Notes under the pieces: generated by a model
Seen by the model: only the letters and a program-made list of their open reading frames with translations
Databases searched by the model: none
What the model was told of the DNA's origin: nothing
Shown: piece after piece, positions 1 to 6,418 of the stretch
Numbering within the stretch: position 1 is the stretch's first letter
Layout of the letters: the number at the start of each line of letters is the position of its first letter
Virus record (IMG/VR): IMGVR_UViG_3300027763_002157
Span: 1-21,677 of that record
Direction: 5' to 3' (one strand)
DNA: 21,677 nucleotides
Origin: a virus
Made by a program: the position numbers and the translations under genes

Positions 1-172
1 ATTTGCCAACACGTTTCATACCCAGTGTTGCGTCCTGTTAAGGATAGTGGCAATCATGTCTCTGCTACTGCTCAGAAGTTCCTTCCCTGCGACACGGAGT
101 CCAGTTATTGGGTACCTAGTTTAACTTGCCGGTACAGGCATTATCAGTAGTGTCTTAGTGGCTAGTGCCAAT
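1..172. other. Gene-poor, G+C-richer segment; possible structured RNA or tail of a gene
   Basis: No convincing gene is seen here. Counting bases 1-170 gives 81 G or C (about 48%), clearly above the A+T-rich phage genes around it. Short perfect stems are visible: 7-12 with 25-30, 33-36 with 41-44, 127-130 with 137-140, and 159-162 with 167-170. The plus frame beginning at base 1 is open up to a TAG at 148-150 (49 codons), so it could be the C-terminal end of a plus-strand gene entering from the left, but its codons are rich in G/C third positions and the peptide is not one I recognise. No tRNA T-loop, no tmRNA end and no group I intron core were found. A structured non-coding RNA is one option; I cannot decide. 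Confidence 0.3.
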
Positions 173-601
173 TTAAATTTTGTTTATGATATGTGATCCG
201 TGGACGCGAACGGATATTTGGCCATTGTAGTAATCTGTTGTTTCTAAAACTTTTCTATCGAATTGTTCTTTTGCTTCTAAGTATGAAGTATGAGCCTTGG
301 ATGTGCAGTAGTGTAAAATCTCACGAGTGAAATTTTCTTTGCCTAGTGTGGTAACGTCTTTAGATAATTCATCACTACTCCCGTAGTAATCTCTCCAGTC
401 AGAATCAACCTTTGAACGAATTTTCTTTTTCTTTTTAATGCCATTTTTTTGCTTGACAACCTTGTAACTTGTCTTTGCAAACTTTGCCAATTTTTTGCCT
501 ATGTATTTGCGGCCTGTGACTGTATTGGTAATGAGATAAACAAAACCAACACAGTCCTCAGGAAGTTCTTCTATTAAAGCACCTTGGTAAAGCCATGTCA
601 T
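173..601 (-). CDS. GIY-YIG endonuclease, SegE-like (free-standing)
   Basis: A 142-residue protein with a GIY-YIG nuclease motif near the N-terminus: GFVYLITN (residues 19-26) followed by GRKYIGKK (30-37). A lysine-rich stretch lies at about 51-63, then conserved blocks SDWRDYYGSS and LGKENFTREIL, and a C-terminal YLEAKEQFDRKVL segment. This arrangement is typical of the SegE-like putative homing endonucleases of T4-like cyanophages. Such enzymes nick or cut DNA at long sites and can spread their own gene between co-infecting phages. It is the last gene of the minus-strand series, 6 bp after the small basic protein gene. No Shine-Dalgarno is evident. The start codon lies in a 7-bp hairpin (600-620) that may restrict translation. 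No intron core was seen beside it, so I read it as free-standing. Confidence 0.85.
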   Translation of the reverse strand: MTWLYQGALIEELPEDCVGFVYLITNTVTGRKYIGKKLAKFAKTSYKVVKQKNGIKKKKKIRSKVDSDWRDYYGSSDELSKDVTTLGKENFTREILHYCTSKAHTSYLEAKEQFDRKVLETTDYYNGQISVRVHGSHIINKI

Positions 602-620
602 CAGTTTTTATTTAACTGAT
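600..620 (-). promoter_or_regulatory. Hairpin enclosing the GIY-YIG gene start codon
   Basis: Perfect 7-bp inverted repeat, arms 600-606 and 614-620 with a 7-base A/T loop. It spans the stop codon of the small basic gene and the ATG of the nuclease gene. T4 uses start-site hairpins to restrict translation of some genes, including the homing endonuclease I-TevI; a similar role here is inference. The minus strand across the loop also reads GTTAAATA, one mismatch from the late octamer, 7 bases before the ATG. Confidence 0.45.
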
Positions 621-817
621 AACGCCGCTTTCTCTTCGGTGATTTCTTTACGACGTTGCTTGACAAGTTTGGCAACTTCTTGCAATGCCTTACGAGCACG
701 GCCAGCGGCTGCCTTAACTTTTTTAGTCGTGAACTTTTCGTTTTCTTCAATATACAATTGGAATTGTTTAACAAGTTCTTCTTGTGTATTGATTGGAGTT
801 GTGTTTTCTTCTGTCAT
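608..817 (-). CDS. Small lysine-rich, possibly histone H1-like DNA-binding protein
   Basis: A 69-residue protein with an acidic/polar N-terminus (about 1-27) and a strongly basic helical second half rich in Lys, Arg and Ala (TTKKVKAAAGRARKALQE, then KLVKQRRKEI). The alternating Ala/Lys/Arg pattern resembles small Hc1/histone H1-like proteins annotated in T4-like cyanophages, which are assumed to bind nucleic acid. No catalytic motif is visible. The gene begins 4 bp after the gp46 stop and a GAGG lies about 11 bases before the ATG, in the end of gp46, so it is probably co-transcribed with the recombination genes. Function is not established; binding to DNA is inferred from composition only. 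Confidence 0.75.
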   Translation of the reverse strand: MTEENTTPINTQEELVKQFQLYIEENEKFTTKKVKAAAGRARKALQEVAKLVKQRRKEITEEKAALSVK

Positions 818-821
818 AATT

Positions 822-2597
822 TTAAGCCTCTACCATTTCTATATCTGTATTGAATGTTGTAAAGCCATTCTCTTTTACTACTTGTAATATGTTATTTACA
901 CGCCCCACCAGTTCATCACGGTGGCTGATTAAGAAGATATTTTTCCGATTTTCTCTAGACATCTTTTTAAGGATACCCAAAGAATTATCAACACCATTGG
1001 CGTCCATACCACTGTCAATCATTTCATCAATAAACAACAAATTGATTGGCCTATTTAAACTTTCATAGACATCTCTAAATGCCCACGACAAGCCTAAAAT
1101 AAGTCTATTACGTTCACCTCGACTCAAGTTATCAAAATCAAACTCTTGTCCAAGTTGTGTAATATCTACTTCTAAGTCACTGCGGAATTTTACTTCATGC
1201 GGTAAACTCAGCTTTTCAAGATAATATGCCAGTCTGTGATTCAAGTAACTCAAGTTCTGTTCAATAATACGCTTACGAATAAAACTATCCTTACTGGTCA
1301 ACAGTTTAAGCAAAAACTCTTGATGTTCATTTAACTTTGTCAATCCATTAATACTGTCAAAGTTAATTTCTTCCAAAGCACTGATTTTCAAATGTTCTGC
1401 TTGTTCAACATAAGGATCAATGTCTAGTGCTCTACGTTCAAATTGATCCTGTGCTGTTTCCAATGTGCTCTTATGATTAACTGCATCATCAATATTACTA
1501 TAACGAACAGTTGGTGCTCTTCCCAGCTTACCTAAACCGGCAATGTCTTCTGTAACTTTAGCTAATGCAGATTCTTCTTTTGCTAGATCTTCTTTTAGAC
1601 TAGCAACAGCACTGTGAATCTCTGCCATCATTTCTTCTTGCTTAGTGTCGTGAATGTCTTGACCACAAGCATGACATTGATGTGCTTCTGCTTTAGTTTT
1701 AGCACTTTCCAATTTCAATAAATTATTTTTTAATATTTTGATTGCACTTTGATGTGCTGCCAAATCTTTATTATATCGTTTTAATTCTTTTTCGTTGGCC
1801 TGCCATAATGCCAGTGCCTTATGATTTTCTAATTCCACTGCAATATCAATGTTCATTAGTTCATTAATACTGGCAGCAAGTTTTTCTAAATCGTCTTGTT
1901 GTTTCGTTTGCCAAAGACGACTACGACGTTCCAAATCTTCAATAGAGGTTTTAATTTTAGTGTTTGCATCACCAATGGCTTTGATTCTATATTCTTCTTC
2001 TTTGATTGCATCTTTAGTGTTCTTTATTAAATCTTTAAGCAAAGTTGCCTTTTCACTGAGTTGAGTAATGCCCAATAACTGTTCAATAATATCTCTTTGG
2101 TCATTGGTTTTTAAACTAAGAAAAGGTTCTGTGTAAGTGTTGAGAGCAACAATATGTTTGAACATATCGTGACCCATGCCAAGTATACGTTCAATGTCTG
2201 CCTGCGTCTCTTTGTTTTCACCTTGCTGTTCTTCAGTCTCAAGACTGTCGGTTTCCTTGTCATCAACAATGAAACGCAAGACATTAGGTTTACGTCCACG
2301 TTCAATACGATAACTATGTCCTTCGCAATCAAACTCACAAGTGACTAACATATGCTTGTTGTTAGTTTTATTGATTAAGTTATCTTTACGAATATTAGTT
2401 AAAGCATTACCATATAATACATAGCTCAATGCATTGACTATGGTGGTTTTACCAGTACCATTACGACTACCATCACCACCAAGATCCATGTTATTACCTA
2501 AGACTAAAGTAAGACCATGTTGGTCAAATTTCAATGCTTGTGTAACATTGCCCACGCTGAGAAAGTTTTTAACTGTAAGAGTTTTTAATTTAATCAT
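822..2597 (-). CDS. gp46: gp46 recombination endonuclease subunit (SbcC/Rad50-like ATPase)
   Basis: A 591-residue SMC/Rad50-type ATPase. Walker A is at about 44-52 (SRNGTGKTT), followed by long coiled-coil arms interrupted by a zinc-hook CHAC at 308-311. The ABC signature LSRGE starts at 491, Walker B FIDE lies at about 522-525, and the switch histidine SHRDE near 559. With gp47 it forms the Mre11/Rad50-like complex that resects DNA ends and drives recombination-dependent replication in T4. It follows gp47 (9 bp between stop and start). No Shine-Dalgarno is visible before the ATG; instead a sigma70-type promoter ends just upstream (2606-2635), predicting a leader of only about 0-4 bases. The start MIKLKTLTVKNFLS fits the family's usual N-terminal strand before Walker A. 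Confidence 0.95.
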   Translation of the reverse strand: MIKLKTLTVKNFLSVGNVTQALKFDQHGLTLVLGNNMDLGGDGSRNGTGKTTIVNALSYVLYGNALTNIRKDNLINKTNNKHMLVTCEFDCEGHSYRIERGRKPNVLRFIVDDKETDSLETEEQQGENKETQADIERILGMGHDMFKHIVALNTYTEPFLSLKTNDQRDIIEQLLGITQLSEKATLLKDLIKNTKDAIKEEEYRIKAIGDANTKIKTSIEDLERRSRLWQTKQQDDLEKLAASINELMNIDIAVELENHKALALWQANEKELKRYNKDLAAHQSAIKILKNNLLKLESAKTKAEAHQCHACGQDIHDTKQEEMMAEIHSAVASLKEDLAKEESALAKVTEDIAGLGKLGRAPTVRYSNIDDAVNHKSTLETAQDQFERRALDIDPYVEQAEHLKISALEEINFDSINGLTKLNEHQEFLLKLLTSKDSFIRKRIIEQNLSYLNHRLAYYLEKLSLPHEVKFRSDLEVDITQLGQEFDFDNLSRGERNRLILGLSWAFRDVYESLNRPINLLFIDEMIDSGMDANGVDNSLGILKKMSRENRKNIFLISHRDELVGRVNNILQVVKENGFTTFNTDIEMVEA

Positions 2598-2605
2598 GAA
2601 TATAT

Positions 2606-2635
2606 ATTATACGTGAAGTCCGTTGTAAATGTCAA
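2606..2635 (-). promoter_or_regulatory. sigma70-type promoter for gp46 (P46)
   Basis: Minus-strand TTGACA at 2630-2635, 18-bp spacer, TATAAT at 2606-2611. Both hexamers are perfect. The predicted start is near 2599, two bases before the gp46 ATG. The -10 box overlaps the gp47 stop codon (2607-2609), so gp46 can be transcribed separately from gp47 with almost no untranslated leader. Confidence 0.7.
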
Positions 2636-3626
2636 TCAGTGTTTGGCAATCTACCACTTCACTTTCAATGGCTGTGAGTTGTTGTATAACGATTTGATCC
2701 ACAGATTCAAAATGAACATCACCGCTCCAATCCTGTGCATGTTCTTCTCGTTTAGCTGGAATCAAACTAATCTCACGTAATTTATATTCTTCCTGCCAAC
2801 TTTCTTTTAAGAAGTTTGCTTCTTCAAAACTAATGTCAGCATCGCAGGTAACACGTAAAAATGAATTAGCATCCATGTATTTTGTTGGATCATCAATCAA
2901 TCTTGTAAGATCAATAGTTTTAAATTTTGGAGCATTAGGCCAAGCAATATATTTTGGTTGTCCACCAAACTCAAGAACCATCATACCACGATCATCATCC
3001 CAAGCATCAGCATAGTTGTGTGGGAAAGCATTACCAATGTAACTGACATTACCGCTGTGTTGTCTCATATGGAAATGTCCAGAAAAAACTTTTTCTTGAT
3101 TAGGGAAGTGCCCACTATTCAATCCACCATGATCCGGCATGGCAACATTGGCATTCATTTTAAAGTTAGGAAGTTCGAAATGACCAAACACATAGCGACT
3201 CTGCAATCTCTTCATGCTTGTCCACTCCTCACCAACTAACCACGGAACAAGACTAACGTCTCCTTCAGTGTAAATGTCATTTACCAAAACTACGTTTTTT
3301 TGATTTTTGATAAATGGAATACTTGTCAAGTCACGTTTCTCACGATAATATAAATCGTGATTGCCAGCAATGAAAAAGAAACGTTCAAAGTGTTTGCTGA
3401 TATAATCAATGGCTTCAACCGTATAGTTCAATGTACTGACATTGACAGTGGCACGATGATGATGCCAGTCGCCCATAAAGATCGCTGTGTCACAATCTTG
3501 TTTTTTTGCTTCGGCGCAGAACCACTTAACAAAACCCATGCAATCATCATTATGGGCTTTGCTGTTTTGTCTCATACCAAAGTGAATGTCTGTGAAGACT
3601 GCTGCCTTCTTAAACATATCTGCCAT
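2607..3626 (-). CDS. gp47: gp47 recombination endonuclease subunit (SbcD/Mre11-like nuclease)
   Basis: A 339-residue calcineurin-like metallophosphoesterase. The metal-binding motifs appear in order: D13-I-H15, GDWHHH (52-57), AGNHD (87-91), GHF around 148-150 and GHFH (183-186). This set is diagnostic for Mre11/SbcD nucleases. It would pair with the gp46 ATPase encoded just downstream to process DNA ends for recombination and replication restart. The chosen ATG has an AAGGA ribosome binding site five bases upstream, whereas the second in-frame ATG (residue 4) has none. The gene starts one base after the stop of the 73-residue gene, suggesting co-transcription with gp55. Confidence 0.95.
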   Translation of the reverse strand: MADMFKKAAVFTDIHFGMRQNSKAHNDDCMGFVKWFCAEAKKQDCDTAIFMGDWHHHRATVNVSTLNYTVEAIDYISKHFERFFFIAGNHDLYYREKRDLTSIPFIKNQKNVVLVNDIYTEGDVSLVPWLVGEEWTSMKRLQSRYVFGHFELPNFKMNANVAMPDHGGLNSGHFPNQEKVFSGHFHMRQHSGNVSYIGNAFPHNYADAWDDDRGMMVLEFGGQPKYIAWPNAPKFKTIDLTRLIDDPTKYMDANSFLRVTCDADISFEEANFLKESWQEEYKLREISLIPAKREEHAQDWSGDVHFESVDQIVIQQLTAIESEVVDCQTLIDIYNGLHV

Positions 3627-3627
3627 A

Positions 3628-3849
3628 TTATTCCTTACTTGGTTTTAATGCATTGGCCTTTGCAGCCTTGTCTGCTTTGCGTTTTGCTATTGCTTCTTGC
3701 CACAACAAATCGGCATTTTTATTAATCTCTTTTATTATTCTTTTGTCTTTAGCCGAAGTTAAACTGTCTAAACTTCTGTCTTTAGTCCTAGTTACTGCTA
3801 ACTTTTCTGTACCAGTAATATGATGATCAATTATTTTACCTTTTGACAT
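3628..3849 (-). CDS. Small basic protein of unknown function
   Basis: A 73-residue, charged protein with a lysine-rich C-terminal half (KRKADKAAKANALK at about 57-70). No domain is recognised and no cysteine pair or membrane segment is present. It lies between gp55 and gp47 with spacings of 3 bp and 1 bp, so it is almost certainly part of the same transcript. An AGAGGA lies about 10 bases before the ATG. The coding reading is supported by tight packing on both sides and codon use like its neighbours. A role alongside late transcription or recombination is possible from position only. Confidence 0.7.
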   Translation of the reverse strand: MSKGKIIDHHITGTEKLAVTRTKDRSLDSLTSAKDKRIIKEINKNADLLWQEAIAKRKADKAAKANALKPSKE

Positions 3850-3852
3850 TGA

Positions 3853-4719
3853 TTAGAAATCCTCTGTTTTAAGATTAGCGATACGTTCACGTTCGTCGCG
3901 CATCATTGTTTCGTGTTCAAACTGTCTAGTGAAACTTGGACTGCTGCCTGTTTGAATTAACAAGTCATCTCGTATCATTTGATTTTTCTTTTCAATGTTT
4001 AAAATACGTGTAAAGCTATTGTCAATGGCTGCTGTATAATAAGCAAATGGATTTTGTGATTTTGATTCATCAAACTGTAGTCCAATCTGACTTAGTTGTA
4101 GCAATGCTTGAGAGCGCATCTCGTCTACATAAGTATAGCCACGCCAGTTAAATCTCATGCTGTAACGTTCGCAGAGTAGCATATAGCTCTTGGCTAATTT
4201 TTTTGTTATTTCACCATCCAAACAAAATTCTCCAGTTTCGACATCACCTCGCCAGTGACTTTTGCCTACACATACAAGTTTGTCTTCTCCGTCAATGGTT
4301 TCAAACTTAAAATGTTGAAATGGGGGGAAGTTACATTTACTGTGATGATCTCCTCGATTCTTGGGAGTTTTTTTACGTCCTGGTTCAAGTGGAACATGAT
4401 CATGTGTCATAATTCTAAATATGACATCAGTTTTTAAGACTTTTTTGTAGTCAATTTCAACTTCTGCTAGTTTAGTTTTTGGATTAATCTTTTGAGCTTC
4501 TGCCAATGCTAATTGACTGAGGCGCAGGGCCTTAGTTCGTTTAGCATCAGCAATAGTTCTGATATTGATTTTATCCACACTAGGTAAGATCAAATCGTAG
4601 TCACAATATTCCGGTTTGGAATAACTACTGTACTTGTTCTTACTTAAATGAATTTCTTTTAACAGTTCTTTATTAGTAAGATACTGTTTTGCTAAGGGGT
4701 TTGCTTGTGATGTTGCCAT
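3853..4719 (-). CDS. gp55: gp55 sigma factor for late transcription
   Basis: A 288-residue protein when started at the ATG at 4719. The C-terminal third (about 172-246) carries the region-2-like core, with NWRGYTYVDEMRSQALLQ and FDESKSQNPFAYYTAAI, equivalent to T4 gp55's FNFSGYT and FDETKYKNPHAYIT segments. It directs host RNA polymerase to NATAAATA late promoters, such as those found here at 4788 and 16790. The N-terminus NPLAKQYLTNKELLKEIHLSK matches cyanophage-type gp55, which is longer than T4's 185 residues. The frame stays open to an ATG at 4779, but those 20 extra codons hold a sigma70 promoter and have no ribosome binding site, so I chose 4719. It appears to be translated from a leaderless mRNA. 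Confidence 0.92.
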   Translation of the reverse strand: MATSQANPLAKQYLTNKELLKEIHLSKNKYSSYSKPEYCDYDLILPSVDKINIRTIADAKRTKALRLSQLALAEAQKINPKTKLAEVEIDYKKVLKTDVIFRIMTHDHVPLEPGRKKTPKNRGDHHSKCNFPPFQHFKFETIDGEDKLVCVGKSHWRGDVETGEFCLDGEITKKLAKSYMLLCERYSMRFNWRGYTYVDEMRSQALLQLSQIGLQFDESKSQNPFAYYTAAIDNSFTRILNIEKKNQMIRDDLLIQTGSSPSFTRQFEHETMMRDERERIANLKTEDF

Positions 4720-4725
4720 AGAGTA

Positions 4726-4755
4726 ATAATAACACATTTTTATTACCGATGTCAA
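4726..4755 (-). promoter_or_regulatory. sigma70-type promoter for gp55 (P55)
   Basis: Minus-strand TTGACA at 4750-4755, 18-bp spacer, TATTAT at 4726-4731 with an extended -10 TGT just before it. With the -10 box ending at -7, the start falls at 4719, the A of the gp55 ATG, predicting a leaderless mRNA and deciding the start codon. Confidence 0.65.
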
Positions 4756-4787
4756 GTCTTTTTCATTATAACTATACATTATTTTGC

Positions 4788-4795
4788 CATAAATA
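4788..4795 (+). promoter_or_regulatory. T4-type late promoter octamer (L1)
   Basis: CATAAATA on the plus strand, matching the NATAAATA late consensus of T4-like cyanophages (T4: TATAAATA). It ends 5 bases before the ATG at 4801. Because T4 late octamers occupy about -13 to -6, transcription should begin at the A of the ATG. No Shine-Dalgarno precedes the gene. It heads the baseplate operon 4801-11640. Confidence 0.75.
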
Positions 4796-4800
4796 CTAGT

Positions 4801-5448
4801 ATGAGTGTATATTTAAAAGCAACCAATCCTATAGGCGGACTTGACAAATTAGTATTTCCGTTCACGCCTCAGATTGAGTATAGCACTGATGTCAAGTATG
4901 ATATGTATAATACCACACATACAAATTATCAATTAAATGGATATACTAGAACCGACAACCCAGTTATTGGCATGACTTGTAAGTTCAGTGCTCACACAAC
5001 TGAGCATTTTAAAATCAGTGAATTTGCACTTCGTTTTCTGCGAACTTATACTAAAATGAATTATGGTAGACAGGATAATGACAGAGGTCAACCTCCCAGA
5101 ATACTAAGATTTTTTGCACATGGCAATAGTCTATTTAATAATGTTCCAGTGGTAATTAATAAATTTTCAATGACATTTCCCGAAGATGTTGATTATGTAA
5201 AAGGAACAATTGGAAGTACTGGAGATTCAATAACTAAAACGGATGTAGTGAGATCAACACAGGTTCCCAGTGATCAGTTGGCAAAAAAACAAGTAAGTGA
5301 AAACAGTGTAAACGGTGAAATATATTTACCAATTTTATTTTCAATTAACATCGGCTTGCTAATGCAACAAAATATGTATAATGCAGTCACCGAATTTAAG
5401 TTAGAAGATTTTGCTCTAGGAAAATTAAGTAGCAAAGGATATATTTAA
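4801..5448 (+). CDS. Baseplate/tail-tube junction protein, gp48/gp54/gp19-like
   Basis: A 215-residue protein, first gene of the central baseplate operon. The sequence has segments typical of tail-tube-fold proteins of T4-like marine phages: TKMNYGRQDNDRGQPPRILRFFAHG (in the 80-110 region) and VINKFSMTFPEDVDYVKG (about 119-136), which look like strands of the tube-like fold. T4 gp48 and gp54 cap the baseplate and start tube polymerisation, and are related to gp19. This protein is shorter than gp48 and gp54 (over 300 residues) and longer than gp19. Exact assignment is uncertain; position directly before gp53 and the hub genes supports a baseplate role. It is preceded by a late octamer and no Shine-Dalgarno. 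Confidence 0.8.
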   Translation: MSVYLKATNPIGGLDKLVFPFTPQIEYSTDVKYDMYNTTHTNYQLNGYTRTDNPVIGMTCKFSAHTTEHFKISEFALRFLRTYTKMNYGRQDNDRGQPPRILRFFAHGNSLFNNVPVVINKFSMTFPEDVDYVKGTIGSTGDSITKTDVVRSTQVPSDQLAKKQVSENSVNGEIYLPILFSINIGLLMQQNMYNAVTEFKLEDFALGKLSSKGYI

Positions 5449-5450
5449 TC

Positions 5451-5765
5451 ATGCAAGGTAAATCAAAACCAATTTACAATAATCGAAGTTTTCTTAAAAA
5501 CACTGAGTACAAAAACTTTTATCTAGACACTAGCAAATTACCACCAGTGTCACTAACAGTGGGTGATCAAGTACAGGTTCCACCTGAATGTGAAAATAGA
5601 ATTGATCTGTTTAGTTATCAACAATATGGTTCTAGTAGATTATGGTGGGTCATTGCACTGGCCAACGCTGATATTATCAAAGATCCCACTTGGGATTTTA
5701 AATCTGGTATGATAGTATTTGTTCCTCGAGATGCGAATTTAACTTCTAGCACAGGAGGAATCTAA
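5451..5765 (+). CDS. gp53: Baseplate wedge protein gp53-like
   Basis: A 104-residue protein whose central region NRIDLFSYQQYG-SSRLWWVIALAN-DIIKDPTWDF (about 45-85) matches the gp53/LysM-like fold of T4-like baseplate wedges. In T4, gp53 binds between wedges and helps lock them around the hub. This copy is about half the T4 length, keeping the conserved core and little else. A GxxIxVP-type ending (SGMIVFVPR) closes the LysM-like unit. It starts two bases after the preceding stop with AAAGGA about 12 bases upstream, and its TAA overlaps the next ATG (TAATG). A generic LysM protein attached to the baseplate is the alternative. Confidence 0.75.
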   Translation: MQGKSKPIYNNRSFLKNTEYKNFYLDTSKLPPVSLTVGDQVQVPPECENRIDLFSYQQYGSSRLWWVIALANADIIKDPTWDFKSGMIVFVPRDANLTSSTGGI

Positions 5766-6418
5766 TGACTACGCCGGTGTCGAGTCTTTTTGGACCAAGA
5801 GAATTGTTCGGAAGATCGTATCATCAAGGTATTGATTATGCAACTCCTATTGGCAGTCCTATATATAATAATAAAGAATTAAGAGTGGTATATGCAGGTG
5901 AACAAAAAGGATTTGGTAATGTGGTCAGAGCCGTTGATAATCAGGGAACAGAATATATATTTGGACATTTAGATAGTATACCACAGGGAACCAAATTTGG
6001 TGCTACATTACCAGCCGGAAGTCTTATTGCTCACACAGGAAACTCTGGAGATAGCACTGGAGCACATCTACATTATGAAATAAGACAAGGTAGACCTCCC
6101 AAATCAGTTGATCCACTAACTACTATAGATCCTACAACTGGTAAACCTTATGAATATAATGCTACATTTGAGCAAGGTGGTTCATCATTGAGAAACAGCA
6201 CAGCAAAGAAAGATCCAAATTACACTGCTCAAGGAAAAGATTCTGGTCAAGTACCTTCAGTAGATGCCAGTGGCAGAAGAAATTCTGCAGGAGATCAGCG
6301 TGTTCAAGGTAAAGATACTGCTCCTGCGTTAAAAGGACAACAGCCAGTTATGCCAAGAACAAGTCCAAGAACTGTGACAATTAGAATAAATCCTTTATTG
6401 AAATTAGGCGACAAATAA
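5765..6418 (+). CDS. M23-family zinc metallopeptidase, tail-associated peptidoglycan hydrolase
   Basis: A 217-residue protein with a lysostaphin-type M23 domain in residues 15-110. The zinc and catalytic residues are visible: H20-xxx-D24, H68 in FGHLD, and H101-L-H103 after the glycine-rich NSGDSTGA. M23 enzymes cut peptide cross-links in peptidoglycan. The C-terminal half (about 120-200) is low-complexity, Gly/Ser/Lys rich, ending in a short segment with SPRTVTIRINP that may anchor it in the baseplate. No signal peptide is seen and it lies inside the baseplate operon, so it is most likely a virion-borne tail lysin rather than an endolysin. A strong GGAGG sits six bases before the ATG. It probably does the wall-penetration job of the gp5 lysozyme domain of T4. 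Confidence 0.88.
   Translation: MTTPVSSLFGPRELFGRSYHQGIDYATPIGSPIYNNKELRVVYAGEQKGFGNVVRAVDNQGTEYIFGHLDSIPQGTKFGATLPAGSLIAHTGNSGDSTGAHLHYEIRQGRPPKSVDPLTTIDPTTGKPYEYNATFEQGGSSLRNSTAKKDPNYTAQGKDSGQVPSVDASGRRNSAGDQRVQGKDTAPALKGQQPVMPRTSPRTVTIRINPLLKLGDK

Noticed and set aside
1-601. Group I intron hosting the GIY-YIG gene
   Set aside because: No P, Q, R or S core elements were recognised, and the nuclease gene follows its upstream neighbour as a normal operon member.
4720-4779. N-terminal extension of gp55 to an ATG at 4779
   Set aside because: It has no ribosome binding site, contains a near-consensus sigma70 promoter, and its residues do not resemble gp55; the ATG at 4719 gives the family N-terminus.
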